From: Pseudomonas sp. GD04019
GTDB lineage: Bacteria > Pseudomonadota > Gammaproteobacteria > Pseudomonadales > Pseudomonadaceae
Length of the DNA: 64,000 nt
Assembly (NCBI RefSeq): GCF_029837695.1
Contig: NZ_JAOEEA010000003.1
Location: forward strand, 124,001 to 188,000
Direction: 5' to 3'
Under the pieces are notes generated by a model. The model was not told the DNA's origin and ran no database searches. It saw only the letters and a program-made list of their open reading frames with translations. Positions 15,898-25,022 of this stretch are shown piece after piece. The position numbers were made by a program, and so were the translations under genes. Every line of letters begins with the position of its first letter. The stretch's first letter is position 1.

Positions 15898-16908
15898 ATG
15901 GCTTTCAACATGCACAACCGCAACCTGCTCAGCCTGATGCACCACAGCACGCGCGAGCTGCGTTACCTCCTCGACCTGTCGCGCGACCTCAAGCGCGCCA
16001 AATACACCGGCACCGAGCAACCGCACCTGCTGCGCAAGAACATCGCGCTGATCTTCGAGAAGACTTCCACCCGCACCCGCTGCGCCTTCGAGGTGGCCGC
16101 CTATGACCAGGGCGCCAACGTCACCTACATCGACCCGGGCTCCTCGCAGATCGGCCATAAGGAGAGCATGAAGGACACCGCCCGCGTGCTCGGCCGCATG
16201 TACGACGCCATCGAGTACCGCGGCTTCAAGCAGGAGATCGTCGAGGACCTGGCCCAGTATGCCGGCGTGCCGGTATTCAACGGCCTGACCGACGAATACC
16301 ACCCGACCCAGATGCTCGCCGACGTGCTGACCATGCGCGAGCACAGCGACAAACCCCTGCACGAGATCAGCTACGCCTACTTGGGCGACGCCCGCAACAA
16401 CATGGGTAACTCGCTGCTGCTGATCGGCGCCAAGCTCGGCATGGACGTGCGCATCGCCGCACCCAAATCCCTGTGGCCCACCGACGAGCATGTGGCCGCG
16501 TGCAAGAAGTTCGCGGAAGAGAGCGGCGCACGCATCACCCTCACCGAAGATGCCAAGGAAGCAGTCAAGGGCGTCGACTTCGTCCACACCGACGTCTGGG
16601 TGTCCATGGGCGAGCCGGTGGAAGCCTGGGGCGAACGCATCCAGCAACTGATGCCCTACCAGGTCAACGCCGAGCTGATGAAGGCTGCCGGCAACCCGCG
16701 GGTGAAGTTCATGCACTGCCTGCCGGCCTTCCACAACAGCGAGACCAAGGTCGGCAAGCAGATCGCCGAGCAGTACCCGCACCTGAAGAACGGCATCGAA
16801 GTCACCGAGGACGTGTTCGAGTCGCCGTGGTGCATCGCCTTTGAACAGGCGGAGAACCGCATGCACACCATCAAGGCGATCCTGGTATCGACCCTGGCCG
16901 ACGTCTAA
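15898..16908 (+). CDS. arcB: catabolic ornithine carbamoyltransferase
   Basis: 336 aa. Carbamoyl-phosphate site [16 protein letters not shown] (about 56-71), [12 protein letters not shown], ornithine loop region DVWVSMGEP, and HCLPAFHN with the catalytic Cys. The length and the [17 protein letters not shown] start match the allosteric dodecameric catabolic enzyme of Pseudomonas (ArcB), not the shorter anabolic ArgF. It phosphorolyses citrulline to ornithine and carbamoyl phosphate, which passes to ArcC. It lies 70 bp downstream of arcA. Confidence 0.96.
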   Translation: MAFNMHNRNLLSLMHHSTRELRYLLDLSRDLKRAKYTGTEQPHLLRKNIALIFEKTSTRTRCAFEVAAYDQGANVTYIDPGSSQIGHKESMKDTARVLGRMYDAIEYRGFKQEIVEDLAQYAGVPVFNGLTDEYHPTQMLADVLTMREHSDKPLHEISYAYLGDARNNMGNSLLLIGAKLGMDVRIAAPKSLWPTDEHVAACKKFAEESGARITLTEDAKEAVKGVDFVHTDVWVSMGEPVEAWGERIQQLMPYQVNAELMKAAGNPRVKFMHCLPAFHNSETKVGKQIAEQYPHLKNGIEVTEDVFESPWCIAFEQAENRMHTIKAILVSTLADV

Positions 16909-16940
16909 GCGCGCCTACCTGTAAGGATGCACGGACAGTC

Positions 16941-17040
16941 CCCTCTCCCTCTGGGAGAGGGTCAGGGTGAGGGCGTTGCAGGCCATGCGGTGCTGACGGA
17001 CGCCCATCGCTCCCACCCCCTCTCCCAGAGAGCGAGGGGA
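16941..17040. repeat. CCCTCTCCC-type palindromic repeat pair (family A, copy 2)
   Basis: Left hairpin CCCTCTCCC-TCT-GGGAGAGGG (16941-16961) and a decayed partner hairpin CCCTC...GAGGG (about 17017-17039) flank a 55-bp centre. It lies inside the arc operon between arcB and arcC, where it could change relative expression or stability of arcC mRNA. Confidence 0.75.
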
Positions 17041-17061
17041 AAACGAACAAGGAGAAGCAAC

Positions 17062-17988
17062 ATGCGATTAGTCATCGCCCTGGGCGGCAACGCCCTGCTA
17101 CGGCGTGGCGAGGCCATGACCGCGGAGAATCAGCGCGTCAATGTGCGCATCGCCTGCGAACAGATCGCCAAGGTGGCACCGGGCAACGAGCTGGTGATCG
17201 CCCACGGCAACGGCCCGCAGGTCGGCCTGCTGGCCCTGCAGGGCAACGCCTACGACGCGGCCAACCCCTATCCGCTGGACGTGCTCGGCGCCGAGACCGA
17301 AGGCATGATCGGCTACATGATCGAACAGGAGCTGGGCAACCTGCTGCCGTTCGAGGTGCCATTCGCCACCATCCTCACCCAGGTTGAAGTGGACAGCGGC
17401 GACCCGGCCTTCCGCACGCCGACCAAGCCGATCGGCCCGGTCTACAGCAAGGAAGACGCCGAGCGCCTGGCCGCCGAGAAGGGCTGGAGCATCGCCCCGG
17501 ATGGCGACAAGTTCCGCCGCGTGGTGGCCAGCCCCCGGCCGCAGCGCATCTTCGAGATCCGCCCGGTGAAATGGCTGCTGGAGAAAGGCAGCGTGGTGAT
17601 CTGCGCCGGCGGCGGCGGCATCCCGACCATGTACGAGAACGGCAAGTTGCATGGCGTGGAAGCGGTGATCGACAAGGACCTGTGCTCCGCGCTGCTGGCC
17701 GAGCAGCTGTCCAGCGACCTCCTGGTGATCGCTACCGACGTGGACGCGGCGTACGTCGACTGGGGCAAGCCAACCCAGAAGGCCATCGCCCAGGCTCACC
17801 CGGACGAGCTGGAACGCCTCGGCTTCGCCGCGGGCTCCATGGGACCCAAGGTCCAGGCCGCCTGCGAGTTCGCCCGCAACACCGGCAAGGTCGCGGTGAT
17901 CGGCTCGCTGGCCAATATCGAGGCCATCGTCCAGGGCAAGTCCGGCACCCGCATCAGCACCGCCGAGCCGGGCCTCACCTACTACTGA
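17062..17988 (+). CDS. arcC: carbamate kinase
   Basis: 308 aa from the ATG at 17062 ([17 protein letters not shown]) with AAGGAGAAG upstream; the reading from 16927 passes through the repeat and is rejected. Family features: ALGGNALL phosphate loop, [40 protein letters not shown] and TDVDAAY. It transfers the phosphoryl group of carbamoyl phosphate to ADP, giving ATP, CO2 and ammonia, the energy-conserving last step of the arginine deiminase pathway. It ends the arcDABC operon. Confidence 0.96.
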   Translation: MRLVIALGGNALLRRGEAMTAENQRVNVRIACEQIAKVAPGNELVIAHGNGPQVGLLALQGNAYDAANPYPLDVLGAETEGMIGYMIEQELGNLLPFEVPFATILTQVEVDSGDPAFRTPTKPIGPVYSKEDAERLAAEKGWSIAPDGDKFRRVVASPRPQRIFEIRPVKWLLEKGSVVICAGGGGIPTMYENGKLHGVEAVIDKDLCSALLAEQLSSDLLVIATDVDAAYVDWGKPTQKAIAQAHPDELERLGFAAGSMGPKVQAACEFARNTGKVAVIGSLANIEAIVQGKSGTRISTAEPGLTYY

Positions 17989-18033
17989 GCGCCAGGGCAC
18001 GGACGCCCTCCTTCCATGAGATGACCACGCATT

Positions 18034-18051
18034 CGTGACCTGACGGTCACG
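18034..18051. promoter_or_regulatory. palindromic operator-like site upstream of fabY
   Basis: CGTGACC-TGAC-GGTCACG, perfect 7-bp arms, 135 bp before the fabY start. An identical pair of arms with a different 4-bp centre occurs at 52362-52379. The layout suits a dimeric TetR- or GntR-type regulator; the regulator is unknown to me. Confidence 0.5.
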
Positions 18052-18185
18052 GACTGCGTCACCCAGACATTCCGATTCATTCGAGTCGCCATCCGGTACT
18101 GCCCTGGCGGGCCGACCGTTGCCGCTGCATTGCCGGCAGCAGCCAGCCACGCCCGGGCCGGAGCGACCCTCAGGAGTTCTGTGTG

Positions 18186-20069
18186 ATGTCTCGTCTTCCC
18201 GTCATCGTCGGCTTCGGCGGCTACAACGCCGCGGGCAGAAGCTCGTTCCACCATGGCTTCCGCCGCATCGTCCAGGAATCCCTGGATACCGCCAGCCGTC
18301 AGGAAACCCTGGCCGGCCTGGCCGTGATGATGAAACTGGTACAGGTGGTCGACGGCCAGTTCCGCAGCTTCGATGGCCAACTGCTGACCGCGGCCGAGAT
18401 CGAGACGCGGCATGGCGCCGAAATTCTCGCCGGCACCCTGGTACGGCGCATCGAGAAGCGCCATTTGGACGTAGACGCGGCCCACTGGCAGAAGCACATC
18501 GCCGTCAGCGCCGCCCAGTTCACCACCCTACGCAAACACCTGCCCGAGCCGCTGCCGGCCAGTTGGCAGGTGGAGGAACTGGACGAGCAGCAGGTCCGCG
18601 TTACCCTCGCGGAAAGCAGCGAATTCAAGGTCGACAGCTACCGCGCCCTGCCGGTGAAGTCCGCCGGCCAGCTGCCCACCGGTTTCGAGCCGGGCGAGCT
18701 GTACCACTCGCACTTCCACCCACGCGGCCTGCAGATGACGGTGGTCGGCGCCACCGACGCGCTGCGCTCCACCGGCCTGCCCTGGACCGACATCCTGGCC
18801 CGGGTTCAGCCGGACCAGGTCGCCGTGTTCGCCGGCAGCGGCATGAGCCAGATGGACGACAACGGCTTCGGCGGCATGCTGCAGTCGCGCCTGCGCGGTG
18901 GCCGGGTCACCGCCAAGCAGTGCCCCCTGGGCCTCAACAGCATGCCGGCGGACTTCATCAACGCCTATGTGCTGGGCAGCGTCGGCACCACCGGCAGCGT
19001 CACCGGTGCCTGCGCCACCTTCCTCTACAACCTGCAGAAGGGTGTCGAGCATATCGCCAGCGGCCAGGCCCGCGTGGTGCTGGTGGGCAATAGCGAGGCG
19101 CCGATCAGCCAGGAATTCATCGACGGCTACGGCGCCATGGGCGCCCTGGCCACGGAGGAGGGCCTGCGCAAGATCGAGGGCCGCGACGACGTGGACTTCC
19201 GCCGCGCCAGCCGGCCGTTCGGCGACAACTGCGGCTTCACCCTGTCCGAATCGGCGCAGTTCATCGTGCTGATGGACGACGAGCTGGCCCTGGAGCTGGG
19301 CGCCGATATCCACGGCGCAGTGCCCGACGTATTCATCAATGCCGACGGCTTCAAGAAGTCCATCTCCGCCCCTGGCCCGGGCAACTACCTGACCATGGCC
19401 AAGGCCGTGGCCAGCGCCGCGCAACTGGTCGGCATCGATGCCGTGCGCAACCACAGCTTCGTGCATGCCCATGGCTCCAGCACCCCGGCCAACCGGGTCA
19501 CCGAGTCGGAACTGCTGGATCGGGTCGCCGCCGCCTTCGGTATCGAGCAATGGCCGGTGACCGCGGTAAAGGCCTTCGTTGGCCATTCCCTGGCGCCGGC
19601 CAGTGGCGACCAGCTGATCGCCGCCCTCGGCACCTTCCATCACGGCCTGCTGCCAGGCCTGAAAACCATCGACAGGGTGGCCGACGACGTGCACCGCCAG
19701 CACATCAGCCTGGATGTGCGCGACCGCCAGGTGCAGGACATGGAAGTGTGCTTCCTCAACTCCAAGGGCTTCGGCGGCAACAACGCCACCGGCGTGCTGC
19801 TCGCCCCGCAGGTGGCCGAGCGCATGCTGCGCAAGCGCCATGGCGAGGCCGCGTTCAGCGCCTGGCAGATCAAGCGCGAAGCGACCCGCGCCGCCGCCGC
19901 GGCCTACGACCAGCAGGCGCTGCGCGGCCAGTTCGACATTCTCTACAACTTCGGCCACGACCTGATCGACGACCAGCAGCTGCAGTTCAGCACCGACGGT
20001 ATTCAAGTGCCGGGCTTCGCCCAGCCATTGCTGTACAGGAAGGATGAGCGCTACAGCGACATGCTGTAA
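18186..20069 (+). CDS. fabY: beta-ketoacyl-ACP synthase FabY
   Basis: 627 aa from ATG 18186 (a GTG at 18183 is equally placed for the AGGAG at 18173). It begins MSRLPVIVGFGGYNAAGRSSFHHGF, the hallmark of P. aeruginosa FabY. Thiolase-fold active-site residues: Cys276 in TGACATFLYN, a His in VHAHGSSTPANR and a His in AFVGHSLAPASG. FabY replaces FabH as the enzyme that condenses acetyl-CoA with malonyl-ACP to start fatty-acid synthesis in P. aeruginosa (established). It is far longer than FabB/FabF (about 410 aa) because of N- and C-terminal extensions. It stands alone downstream of arcC and may be controlled through the palindrome at 18034. Confidence 0.94.
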   Translation: MSRLPVIVGFGGYNAAGRSSFHHGFRRIVQESLDTASRQETLAGLAVMMKLVQVVDGQFRSFDGQLLTAAEIETRHGAEILAGTLVRRIEKRHLDVDAAHWQKHIAVSAAQFTTLRKHLPEPLPASWQVEELDEQQVRVTLAESSEFKVDSYRALPVKSAGQLPTGFEPGELYHSHFHPRGLQMTVVGATDALRSTGLPWTDILARVQPDQVAVFAGSGMSQMDDNGFGGMLQSRLRGGRVTAKQCPLGLNSMPADFINAYVLGSVGTTGSVTGACATFLYNLQKGVEHIASGQARVVLVGNSEAPISQEFIDGYGAMGALATEEGLRKIEGRDDVDFRRASRPFGDNCGFTLSESAQFIVLMDDELALELGADIHGAVPDVFINADGFKKSISAPGPGNYLTMAKAVASAAQLVGIDAVRNHSFVHAHGSSTPANRVTESELLDRVAAAFGIEQWPVTAVKAFVGHSLAPASGDQLIAALGTFHHGLLPGLKTIDRVADDVHRQHISLDVRDRQVQDMEVCFLNSKGFGGNNATGVLLAPQVAERMLRKRHGEAAFSAWQIKREATRAAAAAYDQQALRGQFDILYNFGHDLIDDQQLQFSTDGIQVPGFAQPLLYRKDERYSDML

Positions 20070-20078
20070 TTCCTGGCC

Positions 20079-20186
20079 CCCTCTCCCTCCGGGAGAGGAT
20101 TGGGGCGGCCCGCGTAGGGTGAGGGTGGCAGTTGCGCATAGACTGAACGGCCCTCACCCCCAGCCCCTCTCCCAGAGGGAGAGGGG
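20079..20186. repeat. CCCTCTCCC-type palindromic repeat pair (family A, copy 3)
   Basis: Two hairpins in inverted arrangement: CCTCTCCC/GGGAGAGG (20080-20098) and the perfect 10-bp CCCCTCTCCC-AGA-GGGAGAGGGG (20164-20186). Complementary GGGTGAGGG and CCCTCACCC lie between them, so the whole 110 bp can fold as a cruciform. It lies between the convergent ends of fabY and the thioesterase-like gene. Confidence 0.8.
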
Positions 20187-20190
20187 TGAT

Positions 20191-20640
20191 TCAGCGGTGC
20201 AGCACGTACTGCCCGCTAAAGCGCACCGCCTTGGCATCGCCGACCAGAATGCGGCTGTGCAGTCTGATCCGCGCCAGGCCGCGGCGCTGGTAGAGGGCGA
20301 GGAACTTGTCCCACTCGGCCGCGACGGGCGCCGTGCATACCGCCAGCGCATCGCTCAGCACCGGTTGCGGGTAGTCGATCTGCCCCTGCTGGATAACGAT
20401 ATGCCCGTCCGCGATGCCCGCCTCGCGCAGGCTCAGGTGCAGCCAGCCCCAGCCGGCCAGCACCGCGCCGCAGTAGAGGCTGCCGCCGAACATGCTGCTC
20501 TTGTGGTTGAGGTTGGCCGCCAGCGGCAGGCTCAGGCGCAGCTCGCCGCCCTGCCAGCCCTGCACGCCCAAGCCGAGGGCCTGGGTCAGCGGGATGTCCT
20601 GGTGCAGCAGTTGCTCCAGGTAGGCGCGGTCATCATTCAT
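20191..20640 (-). CDS. hot-dog fold thioesterase-like protein (YiiD C-terminal type)
   Basis: 149 aa from the ATG at 20640 (MNDDRAYLEQLLHQDIPLTQ); the longer reading begins inside a repeat. One hot-dog domain: PLTQALGLGVQGWQGGELRLSLPL, then NHKSSMFGGSLYCGAVLAGWGWLHL, where N-x-x-SSMFGGS sits at the usual thioesterase active-site turn and helix. It is probably an acyl-CoA or acyl-ACP thioesterase, by family resemblance to the C-terminal domain of E. coli YiiD; the substrate is unknown. The protein is convergent with fabY. Confidence 0.8.
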   Translation of the reverse strand: MNDDRAYLEQLLHQDIPLTQALGLGVQGWQGGELRLSLPLAANLNHKSSMFGGSLYCGAVLAGWGWLHLSLREAGIADGHIVIQQGQIDYPQPVLSDALAVCTAPVAAEWDKFLALYQRRGLARIRLHSRILVGDAKAVRFSGQYVLHR

Positions 20641-20652
20641 ATTCTGAATCCG

Positions 20653-20850
20653 TGCAGGGGCTCGCGAGCTAGAGCCTGGCAAGGCAAAAGTGGGTGAGGA
20701 AGGGGACTGGGCCCGCACTCGGGTTTACTTGCAGTAAATGAGCATGACTCGCTCCGCTCACCCTTCGGGCCGCGCTAAAACGCGTTAGCAGCAAGCTGCT
20801 TGCCGAACCCACTTTTAACACAGCCAGGCCGACGCGCAGCAGACCCTGCA
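20653..20850. repeat. structured intergenic repeat (family E, copy 1)
   Basis: Shares long stretches with 43962-44147 in inverted orientation. These include GTAAATGAGCATGACTCGCT and the following segment up to GCGTTAGCAGCAAGCTGCTT. Stem AAAAGTGGGT (20686-20695) pairs with ACCCACTTTT (20807-20816), and the ends carry TGCAGGG / CCCTGCA. It fills the gap between the thioesterase-like gene and cysQ. Confidence 0.8.
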
Positions 20851-20855
20851 TAGGC

Positions 20856-21677
20856 TCAGTCCAGGGCGCGGGCCAGCTGGATCAGCTCGGCACGCCACTC
20901 GGCGGCCTGCGGCAGGCCGAGGAAGGACGGATTGAGGTAGCTCTCGCGAGCCTCGTAGGTCAGCGCCTCGCCCTTTAGATCCAGCACCTCGCCACCGGCG
21001 CCTTCCAGCACGCCCTGGGCCGCGGCGGTGTCCCACTGCGAAGTAGGCGCCAGACGCGGATAGCAGTCGGCATTGCCTTCGGCCAGCAGGCAGAACTTCA
21101 GCGAGCTGCCGATATTGGCCAGCTGCAGGTCACCGAAGCGCTCGGACAGACCGGCCAGCAGACGCTCCTGGGCCGGGCTGGAGTGGCGCTTGCTGGCCAC
21201 CAGGGTAAAGGCCTCGGCCGGTGCCAGGCGCACGCCGATGGCCTCGGGCTCGCCGCCCGGCTCCTGGCGCCAGGCACCCAGGCCGGCACCGCCGAAGTAG
21301 CAGCGACCGTTGGCCGGTACGCCGACCACGCCGAACACCACGCGACCACGCTCAATCAGCGCGACGTTGACGGTGAACTCCTCGCTGCCGGAGATGAATT
21401 CCTTGGTCCCGTCCAGCGGGTCCACCAGCCACCAGCGCTGCCACTCGGCGCGCTCGGCGAAGGCGATGCCGGCATCCTCCTCGGACAGCACCGGAATCTC
21501 CGGCGCCAGTTCGCGCAGGCCGGCGGCGAGAATCTCGTGAGCGGCCAGGTCGGCGGCGGTGACCGGCGAGGCGTCGGCCTTCTCGGTGACGGCCACGTCA
21601 TTGCGCCAGTGCGGCAGGATGGCCTGACCGGCGCGCTGCGCCAGGGCGATCACCGCCGGCAGATAGGGATGACTCAC
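20856..21677 (-). CDS. cysQ: 3'(2'),5'-bisphosphate nucleotidase CysQ
   Basis: 273 aa, inositol-monophosphatase fold. Metal-binding motifs: LSEEDAG (about 60-66), DPLDGTKEFISG (about 86-97) and, near the C-terminus, SQWDTAAAQGVLEGAGG. It hydrolyses 3'-phosphoadenosine 5'-phosphate to AMP in sulfate assimilation and so clears an inhibitor of sulfotransfer and RNA-degrading enzymes. The start overlaps the nudE stop by 4 bp (ATGA), making a two-gene leftward operon; the pair next to fabY matches the PAO1 order (PA5174-5176, from memory). Confidence 0.94.
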   Translation of the reverse strand: MSHPYLPAVIALAQRAGQAILPHWRNDVAVTEKADASPVTAADLAAHEILAAGLRELAPEIPVLSEEDAGIAFAERAEWQRWWLVDPLDGTKEFISGSEEFTVNVALIERGRVVFGVVGVPANGRCYFGGAGLGAWRQEPGGEPEAIGVRLAPAEAFTLVASKRHSSPAQERLLAGLSERFGDLQLANIGSSLKFCLLAEGNADCYPRLAPTSQWDTAAAQGVLEGAGGEVLDLKGEALTYEARESYLNPSFLGLPQAAEWRAELIQLARALD

Positions 21678-22240
21678 GGCTTGAATTCTCCACGTTGGGT
21701 CAGCAGGTCGCGGACCAGATAGAGGGCGGCCAGGGCGCGACCTTCGGTGAACTGCGGGTGCTGGGCCAGGGCGCTGAGTTCGCGCAGGCTGACCTTGTCG
21801 ACCCGCAGCGGCTCGGGTTCGTCGCCCGGCAGGCTTTCTTCGTAGAGGTCGCGGGCCAGCACCACCTGGATCTTCTGGCTCATGTAGCCGGGCGACAGGC
21901 TCAGCTCGGCGATCAGCTCCAGGCGCTCGGCGCCGAAGCCGGCCTCTTCCTTGAGCTCGCGGTTGGCGGCCACCAGCACATCCTCGCCGGGCTCGATCAG
22001 GCCCTTGGCCAGCGACAGCTGGTAGTCGTCGGTACCGGCGCAGTATTCCTCGACCAGCACCGCGTGCTCGGCATCGAGCATCGCCACCACCATCACCGCG
22101 CCGTAACCGGCGCCCTTGCTGACCAGGCGTTCGTAGGTGCGCTCGACGCCATTGGCGAAGCGCAGCTGCAGCTCTTCGACGCGGAACAGGCGGCTGCTGG
22201 CGACTATCTCGCGGGCCAGCACCTGGGGTTTCTCACGCAT
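21674..22240 (-). CDS. nudE: ADP compounds hydrolase NudE
   Basis: 188 aa from the second of two adjacent ATGs (22240), which has AAGGAG 6 bp upstream. The Nudix box is complete: GLIEPGEDVLVAANRELKEEAGFG. LSPGYMSQKIQVVLARDLY downstream is typical of NudE. It hydrolyses ADP-ribose, NADH and Ap3A-type compounds (known for E. coli NudE). It is the first gene of the leftward nudE-cysQ operon, diverging from the HAD gene at 22333. Confidence 0.93.
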   Translation of the reverse strand: MREKPQVLAREIVASSRLFRVEELQLRFANGVERTYERLVSKGAGYGAVMVVAMLDAEHAVLVEEYCAGTDDYQLSLAKGLIEPGEDVLVAANRELKEEAGFGAERLELIAELSLSPGYMSQKIQVVLARDLYEESLPGDEPEPLRVDKVSLRELSALAQHPQFTEGRALAALYLVRDLLTQRGEFKP

Positions 22241-22332
22241 CATTCGCTCCTTGATTCGAACGGGTATCATACCCCGCTCCCCCGAAATATCCGCGCCGGA
22301 TATTCGCTCCCCGTCTGTTTCCGGACTTTGCC

Positions 22333-23007
22333 ATGCATCAGCTGCCCTGGGCCGATATCGATACCGTCCTGCTCGACATGGACGGTACCTTGCTCGACCT
22401 GCACTTCGACAACCACTTCTGGCTGGAACACCTGCCGCTGCGCTACGCCGAGCTGCACGGCATCAGCCGCGAGGCGGCCAGCGCCGAGCTGCTGCCGCTG
22501 TTCCGCGCCCACGCCGGCACCCTGCCCTGGTACTGCACGGACTTCTGGAGTCGCGAGCTGAACCTCTCGGTACGCGACCTCAAGCGCGAGGTGGCCGACC
22601 TGATCGCCCTGCGCCCGGACGCCGATACCTTCCTCGCCGCCCTGCGCGCCGCCGGCAAACGCGTGGTGCTGATCACCAACGCGCATCGCGACTCGCTGTC
22701 GCTGAAGCTGGAGAAGGTCGAACTGGCGCCCTACTTCGACCGCCTGATCAGCTCCCACGACTACGGTTTCCCCAAGGAGGACCAGCAGTTCTGGTTCGCC
22801 CTGCAGCAGGACTTCCCCTTCACGCCGGCGCGCAGCCTGTTCATCGACGACAGCCTGCCGATCCTGCGCAGCGCCGGCCGCTACGGCGTCGCCCACCTGC
22901 TGGCGGTGCGCCAGCCGGATAGCCGCGGCGCGGCCAAGGACACCGAGGAGTTCGCCGCCGTCGAGGACTATCGCCAGCTCAGCGCCCAGCTCGCCCCGCC
23001 CGCCTGA
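22333..23007 (+). CDS. yrfG: HAD-family GMP/IMP nucleotidase (YrfG-like)
   Basis: 224 aa. HAD motif I DMDGTLLDLHFDNHFW (nucleophile and acid Asp at about 16 and 18), motif II VVLITNAHR, motif III Lys in SSHDYGFPKED, motif IV FIDDSLPIL. The cap is of the alpha-helical C1 type. E. coli YrfG dephosphorylates GMP and IMP, and the Pseudomonas gene beside nudE is its usual counterpart. In-frame ATG with no alternative. Divergent from nudE with about 90 bp between starts. Confidence 0.9.
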   Translation: MHQLPWADIDTVLLDMDGTLLDLHFDNHFWLEHLPLRYAELHGISREAASAELLPLFRAHAGTLPWYCTDFWSRELNLSVRDLKREVADLIALRPDADTFLAALRAAGKRVVLITNAHRDSLSLKLEKVELAPYFDRLISSHDYGFPKEDQQFWFALQQDFPFTPARSLFIDDSLPILRSAGRYGVAHLLAVRQPDSRGAAKDTEEFAAVEDYRQLSAQLAPPA

Positions 23008-23094
23008 AACGCCGCCGACAGCCCGGCAGCCAGACGGTTCGTCGACTGCGCCATTTTTTGCACAGCTCGTGACAGCGCTCCCAGTGCCGCCACA

Positions 23095-23118
23095 CGCCGC
23101 TTGCCCAGCGAAGCGGCG
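23095..23118 (+). other. hairpin in the leader of the glycine-zipper gene
   Basis: CGCCGCTT, 8-nt loop, AAGCGGCG: perfect 8-bp stem, 43 bp upstream of the ATG at 23161. No T-tract follows; it could stabilise the leader or end transcription from yrfG weakly. The rest of 23008-23160 shows nothing else. Confidence 0.4.
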
Positions 23119-23160
23119 CTGGCAGCATGTGCGCCATTCCCCAACGGAGGCCCGTAGTTA

Positions 23161-23610
23161 ATGAAGTATTCCTCTCTGCTCCTACTCTCTCTCGGCCTGG
23201 CCAGCGCCAGCGCCAGCGCCCTGGCCGGCAACGTGTCGGCCGGGGTCGGCGGCGCCCTGGGTGGCGCGCTGGGCACCGTGGTCGGCGAGCAGATCGGCGG
23301 CAGCACCGGTGCCGCGATCGGTGCCGGTGTCGGCGGCGCGGCCGGCAGCGCCGTCGGTGCGGACAAACGCAATCGCACCGAGGCGGCCATCGGCGGCGGC
23401 ATCGGCGCGGCCGGCGGTCAGGTGATCGGCAGCAAAGTCGGTGGCAGCACCGGTGGCGTGATCGGCGCCGCGGCCGGTGGCGGTGCCGGTGGCGCGCTGG
23501 GCAACTACTATGGTGACGATCATGACGACGACCGCGACCGCAGCAACAAGCGCGGCCACAAGAAGCACTACAAGAAGAAGCACAAACACCGTCACCACGA
23601 CGACGACTGA
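23161..23610 (+). CDS. exported glycine-zipper protein
   Basis: 149 aa. Signal peptide residues 1-22 (ending ASALA/GN). Residues about 25-120 are almost entirely Gly/Ala with G-x3-G spacing in several blocks (GVGGALGGALGTVVGEQIGG, GGIGAAGGQVIGSKVGG), the glycine-zipper pattern of outer-membrane-associated proteins. The last 28 residues are highly charged and His/Lys/Asp-rich (DDHDDDRDRSNKRG, then KKHKHRHHDDD), a possible metal-binding tail. It is similar in style to small Pseudomonas glycine-zipper proteins of unknown function. It ends at a strong terminator and lies at the synteny junction described in the findings. Confidence 0.8.
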   Translation: MKYSSLLLLSLGLASASASALAGNVSAGVGGALGGALGTVVGEQIGGSTGAAIGAGVGGAAGSAVGADKRNRTEAAIGGGIGAAGGQVIGSKVGGSTGGVIGAAAGGGAGGALGNYYGDDHDDDRDRSNKRGHKKHYKKKHKHRHHDDD

Positions 23611-23620
23611 TCCGGAAACG

Positions 23621-23651
23621 ACAAGGCCCGCACGATGCGGGCCTTGTGTTT
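23621..23651. terminator. bidirectional terminator between glycine-zipper and DUF1329 genes
   Basis: ACAAGGCCCGCA, loop CGA, TGCGGGCCTTGT, then GTTTT on the plus strand. It is a 12-bp stem and can end both convergent genes. Confidence 0.85.
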
Positions 23652-23675
23652 TACGCGGTCTGAAACCGGGCGTTA

Positions 23676-25022
23676 TCAGATACCTTCGCTGCGCAGGGCG
23701 GCGGCGGTGAAGTCGCTCTTCTTCAGCTGCACGTTGAAGTCGTACATCGGCTCGTTGTTGTCCAGGCCGTCGACGAAGTAGCGGCTACCGGCGAAGTCGT
23801 AGATGGTCTCCAGGGTGCTAAGGAACATCGGCACGTCGTAGTAACTGATCGGGTGGGCTTCCTGCAGGCCGACCAGTTCGCCGCTCTTGTTGTACAGGTC
23901 GACGGCGAGGATCTGCCAGCTGTCCTCGTCGATATAGAAGCGGCGCTCGGCGTACGGGTGGCTATGGCCCTTGCGCAGCTTGGCATCGACGACCCACACG
24001 CGGTGCAGCTCGTGGCGCAGCAGCTCGGGGTTGACGTGCTTCTCCTGGAGGATCTTCTCGTAGGGAATGCCCTTCTGGTGCACGGCATAGCTGTTATACG
24101 GCACCAGCATTTCCTGCTTGCCGACCAGGGTCCAGTCGTAGCGGTCCGGCGCACCGTTGTAGGCGTCCACCACGTCGGCGGTGGCCATGCCGTTGGTGTC
24201 CGGCTGCATGGCGTCATAGGCCAGCATCGGCAGGCGACGCACGCGGCGCTCGCCACGGTTGAAGCGCCAGGCCTTGCGGATCGCCAGGACCTGGTCGAGG
24301 GTCTCCTGCACCACCAGGGCGGAGCCGGCCAGCTTGCTCGGCGAGGTCACCACGTACTTGTAGTAGAACAGGGTGTTGTCCAGGTCGGCCGGGGTCACGC
24401 CTTCGCGGCCGTAGACGAACAGGATGTCGCGTTCGCGCTTGACCAGCACGTAGTCGCCGCCCTTGAGCACCGCCGCGTGGTTGGTGGTCATGCGGGTCTG
24501 CTCGCCGCGGTAGCGGGCGATGTGGTTCCAGATGGCTTCCTGACCGTTCTGCGGGATCGGGAAGGGAATGCCGGCGGCGGTGCCTTCGATACCGTTACCG
24601 CCGGCGATCAGCGAGGCGTTGGCCGCGTTGTAGCGGGTGGCGTCGTAGATGCGCTGCGGCGAGGCGGCGCTGCGGCGGGTCGGGAACACGCGCAGGAAGT
24701 AGCCCGGATTGGTTTCCAGCAGCTTCTGGTAGCCCGGCGTCAGCAGCGCCTTGTACTGAGCGATGTTGTTCTTGTCGACGCGGTACAGCTCCTTGTCCGC
24801 GACGAAGGGGTCCGGGTGGTGCATGCCGGGCTGGTAGTTGGCCGGCGGCGTGGCGATGCCACCCTCCCAGGACGGAATGGTGCCCGCGGCATTGCCGGCG
24901 CGCTCCCCGCCCAGCGGCATCAGGTCTTGCCCGAGACGGGCGGCCTGGGCAGCATCGACGCGGGCTTGCGCCGGCAGGCTGACAGCGGCTGCCAGCGACA
25001 GGACTGCAATTGTTCTCAGCAC
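23676..25022 (-). CDS. DUF1329 family exported protein
   Basis: 448 aa from a GTG at 25022, chosen because GAGGAG lies just upstream and the signal peptide then begins at once (MLRTIAVLSLAAAVSLPAQA). The mature protein is a DUF1329 protein: EAARLGQDLMPLGGERAGN-type start, SWEGGI, FRYKYVVTSPSKLAGSALV-like central strand pairs, PDRYDWTLVGKQEMLVPYN, and the C-terminal RRFYIDEDSWQILAVDLYN. These proteins resemble LolA/LolB-like beta folds and are usually encoded with DUF1302 proteins and RND transporters; none is present here. Function unknown. The gene stands alone, terminated by the hairpin at 23621. Confidence 0.88.
   Translation of the reverse strand: MLRTIAVLSLAAAVSLPAQARVDAAQAARLGQDLMPLGGERAGNAAGTIPSWEGGIATPPANYQPGMHHPDPFVADKELYRVDKNNIAQYKALLTPGYQKLLETNPGYFLRVFPTRRSAASPQRIYDATRYNAANASLIAGGNGIEGTAAGIPFPIPQNGQEAIWNHIARYRGEQTRMTTNHAAVLKGGDYVLVKRERDILFVYGREGVTPADLDNTLFYYKYVVTSPSKLAGSALVVQETLDQVLAIRKAWRFNRGERRVRRLPMLAYDAMQPDTNGMATADVVDAYNGAPDRYDWTLVGKQEMLVPYNSYAVHQKGIPYEKILQEKHVNPELLRHELHRVWVVDAKLRKGHSHPYAERRFYIDEDSWQILAVDLYNKSGELVGLQEAHPISYYDVPMFLSTLETIYDFAGSRYFVDGLDNNEPMYDFNVQLKKSDFTAAALRSEGI

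Noticed and set aside
20154..20351. 65-codon leftward ORF over the repeat after fabY
   Set aside because: It lies in another frame of the thioesterase-like gene and runs into the palindromic repeat.
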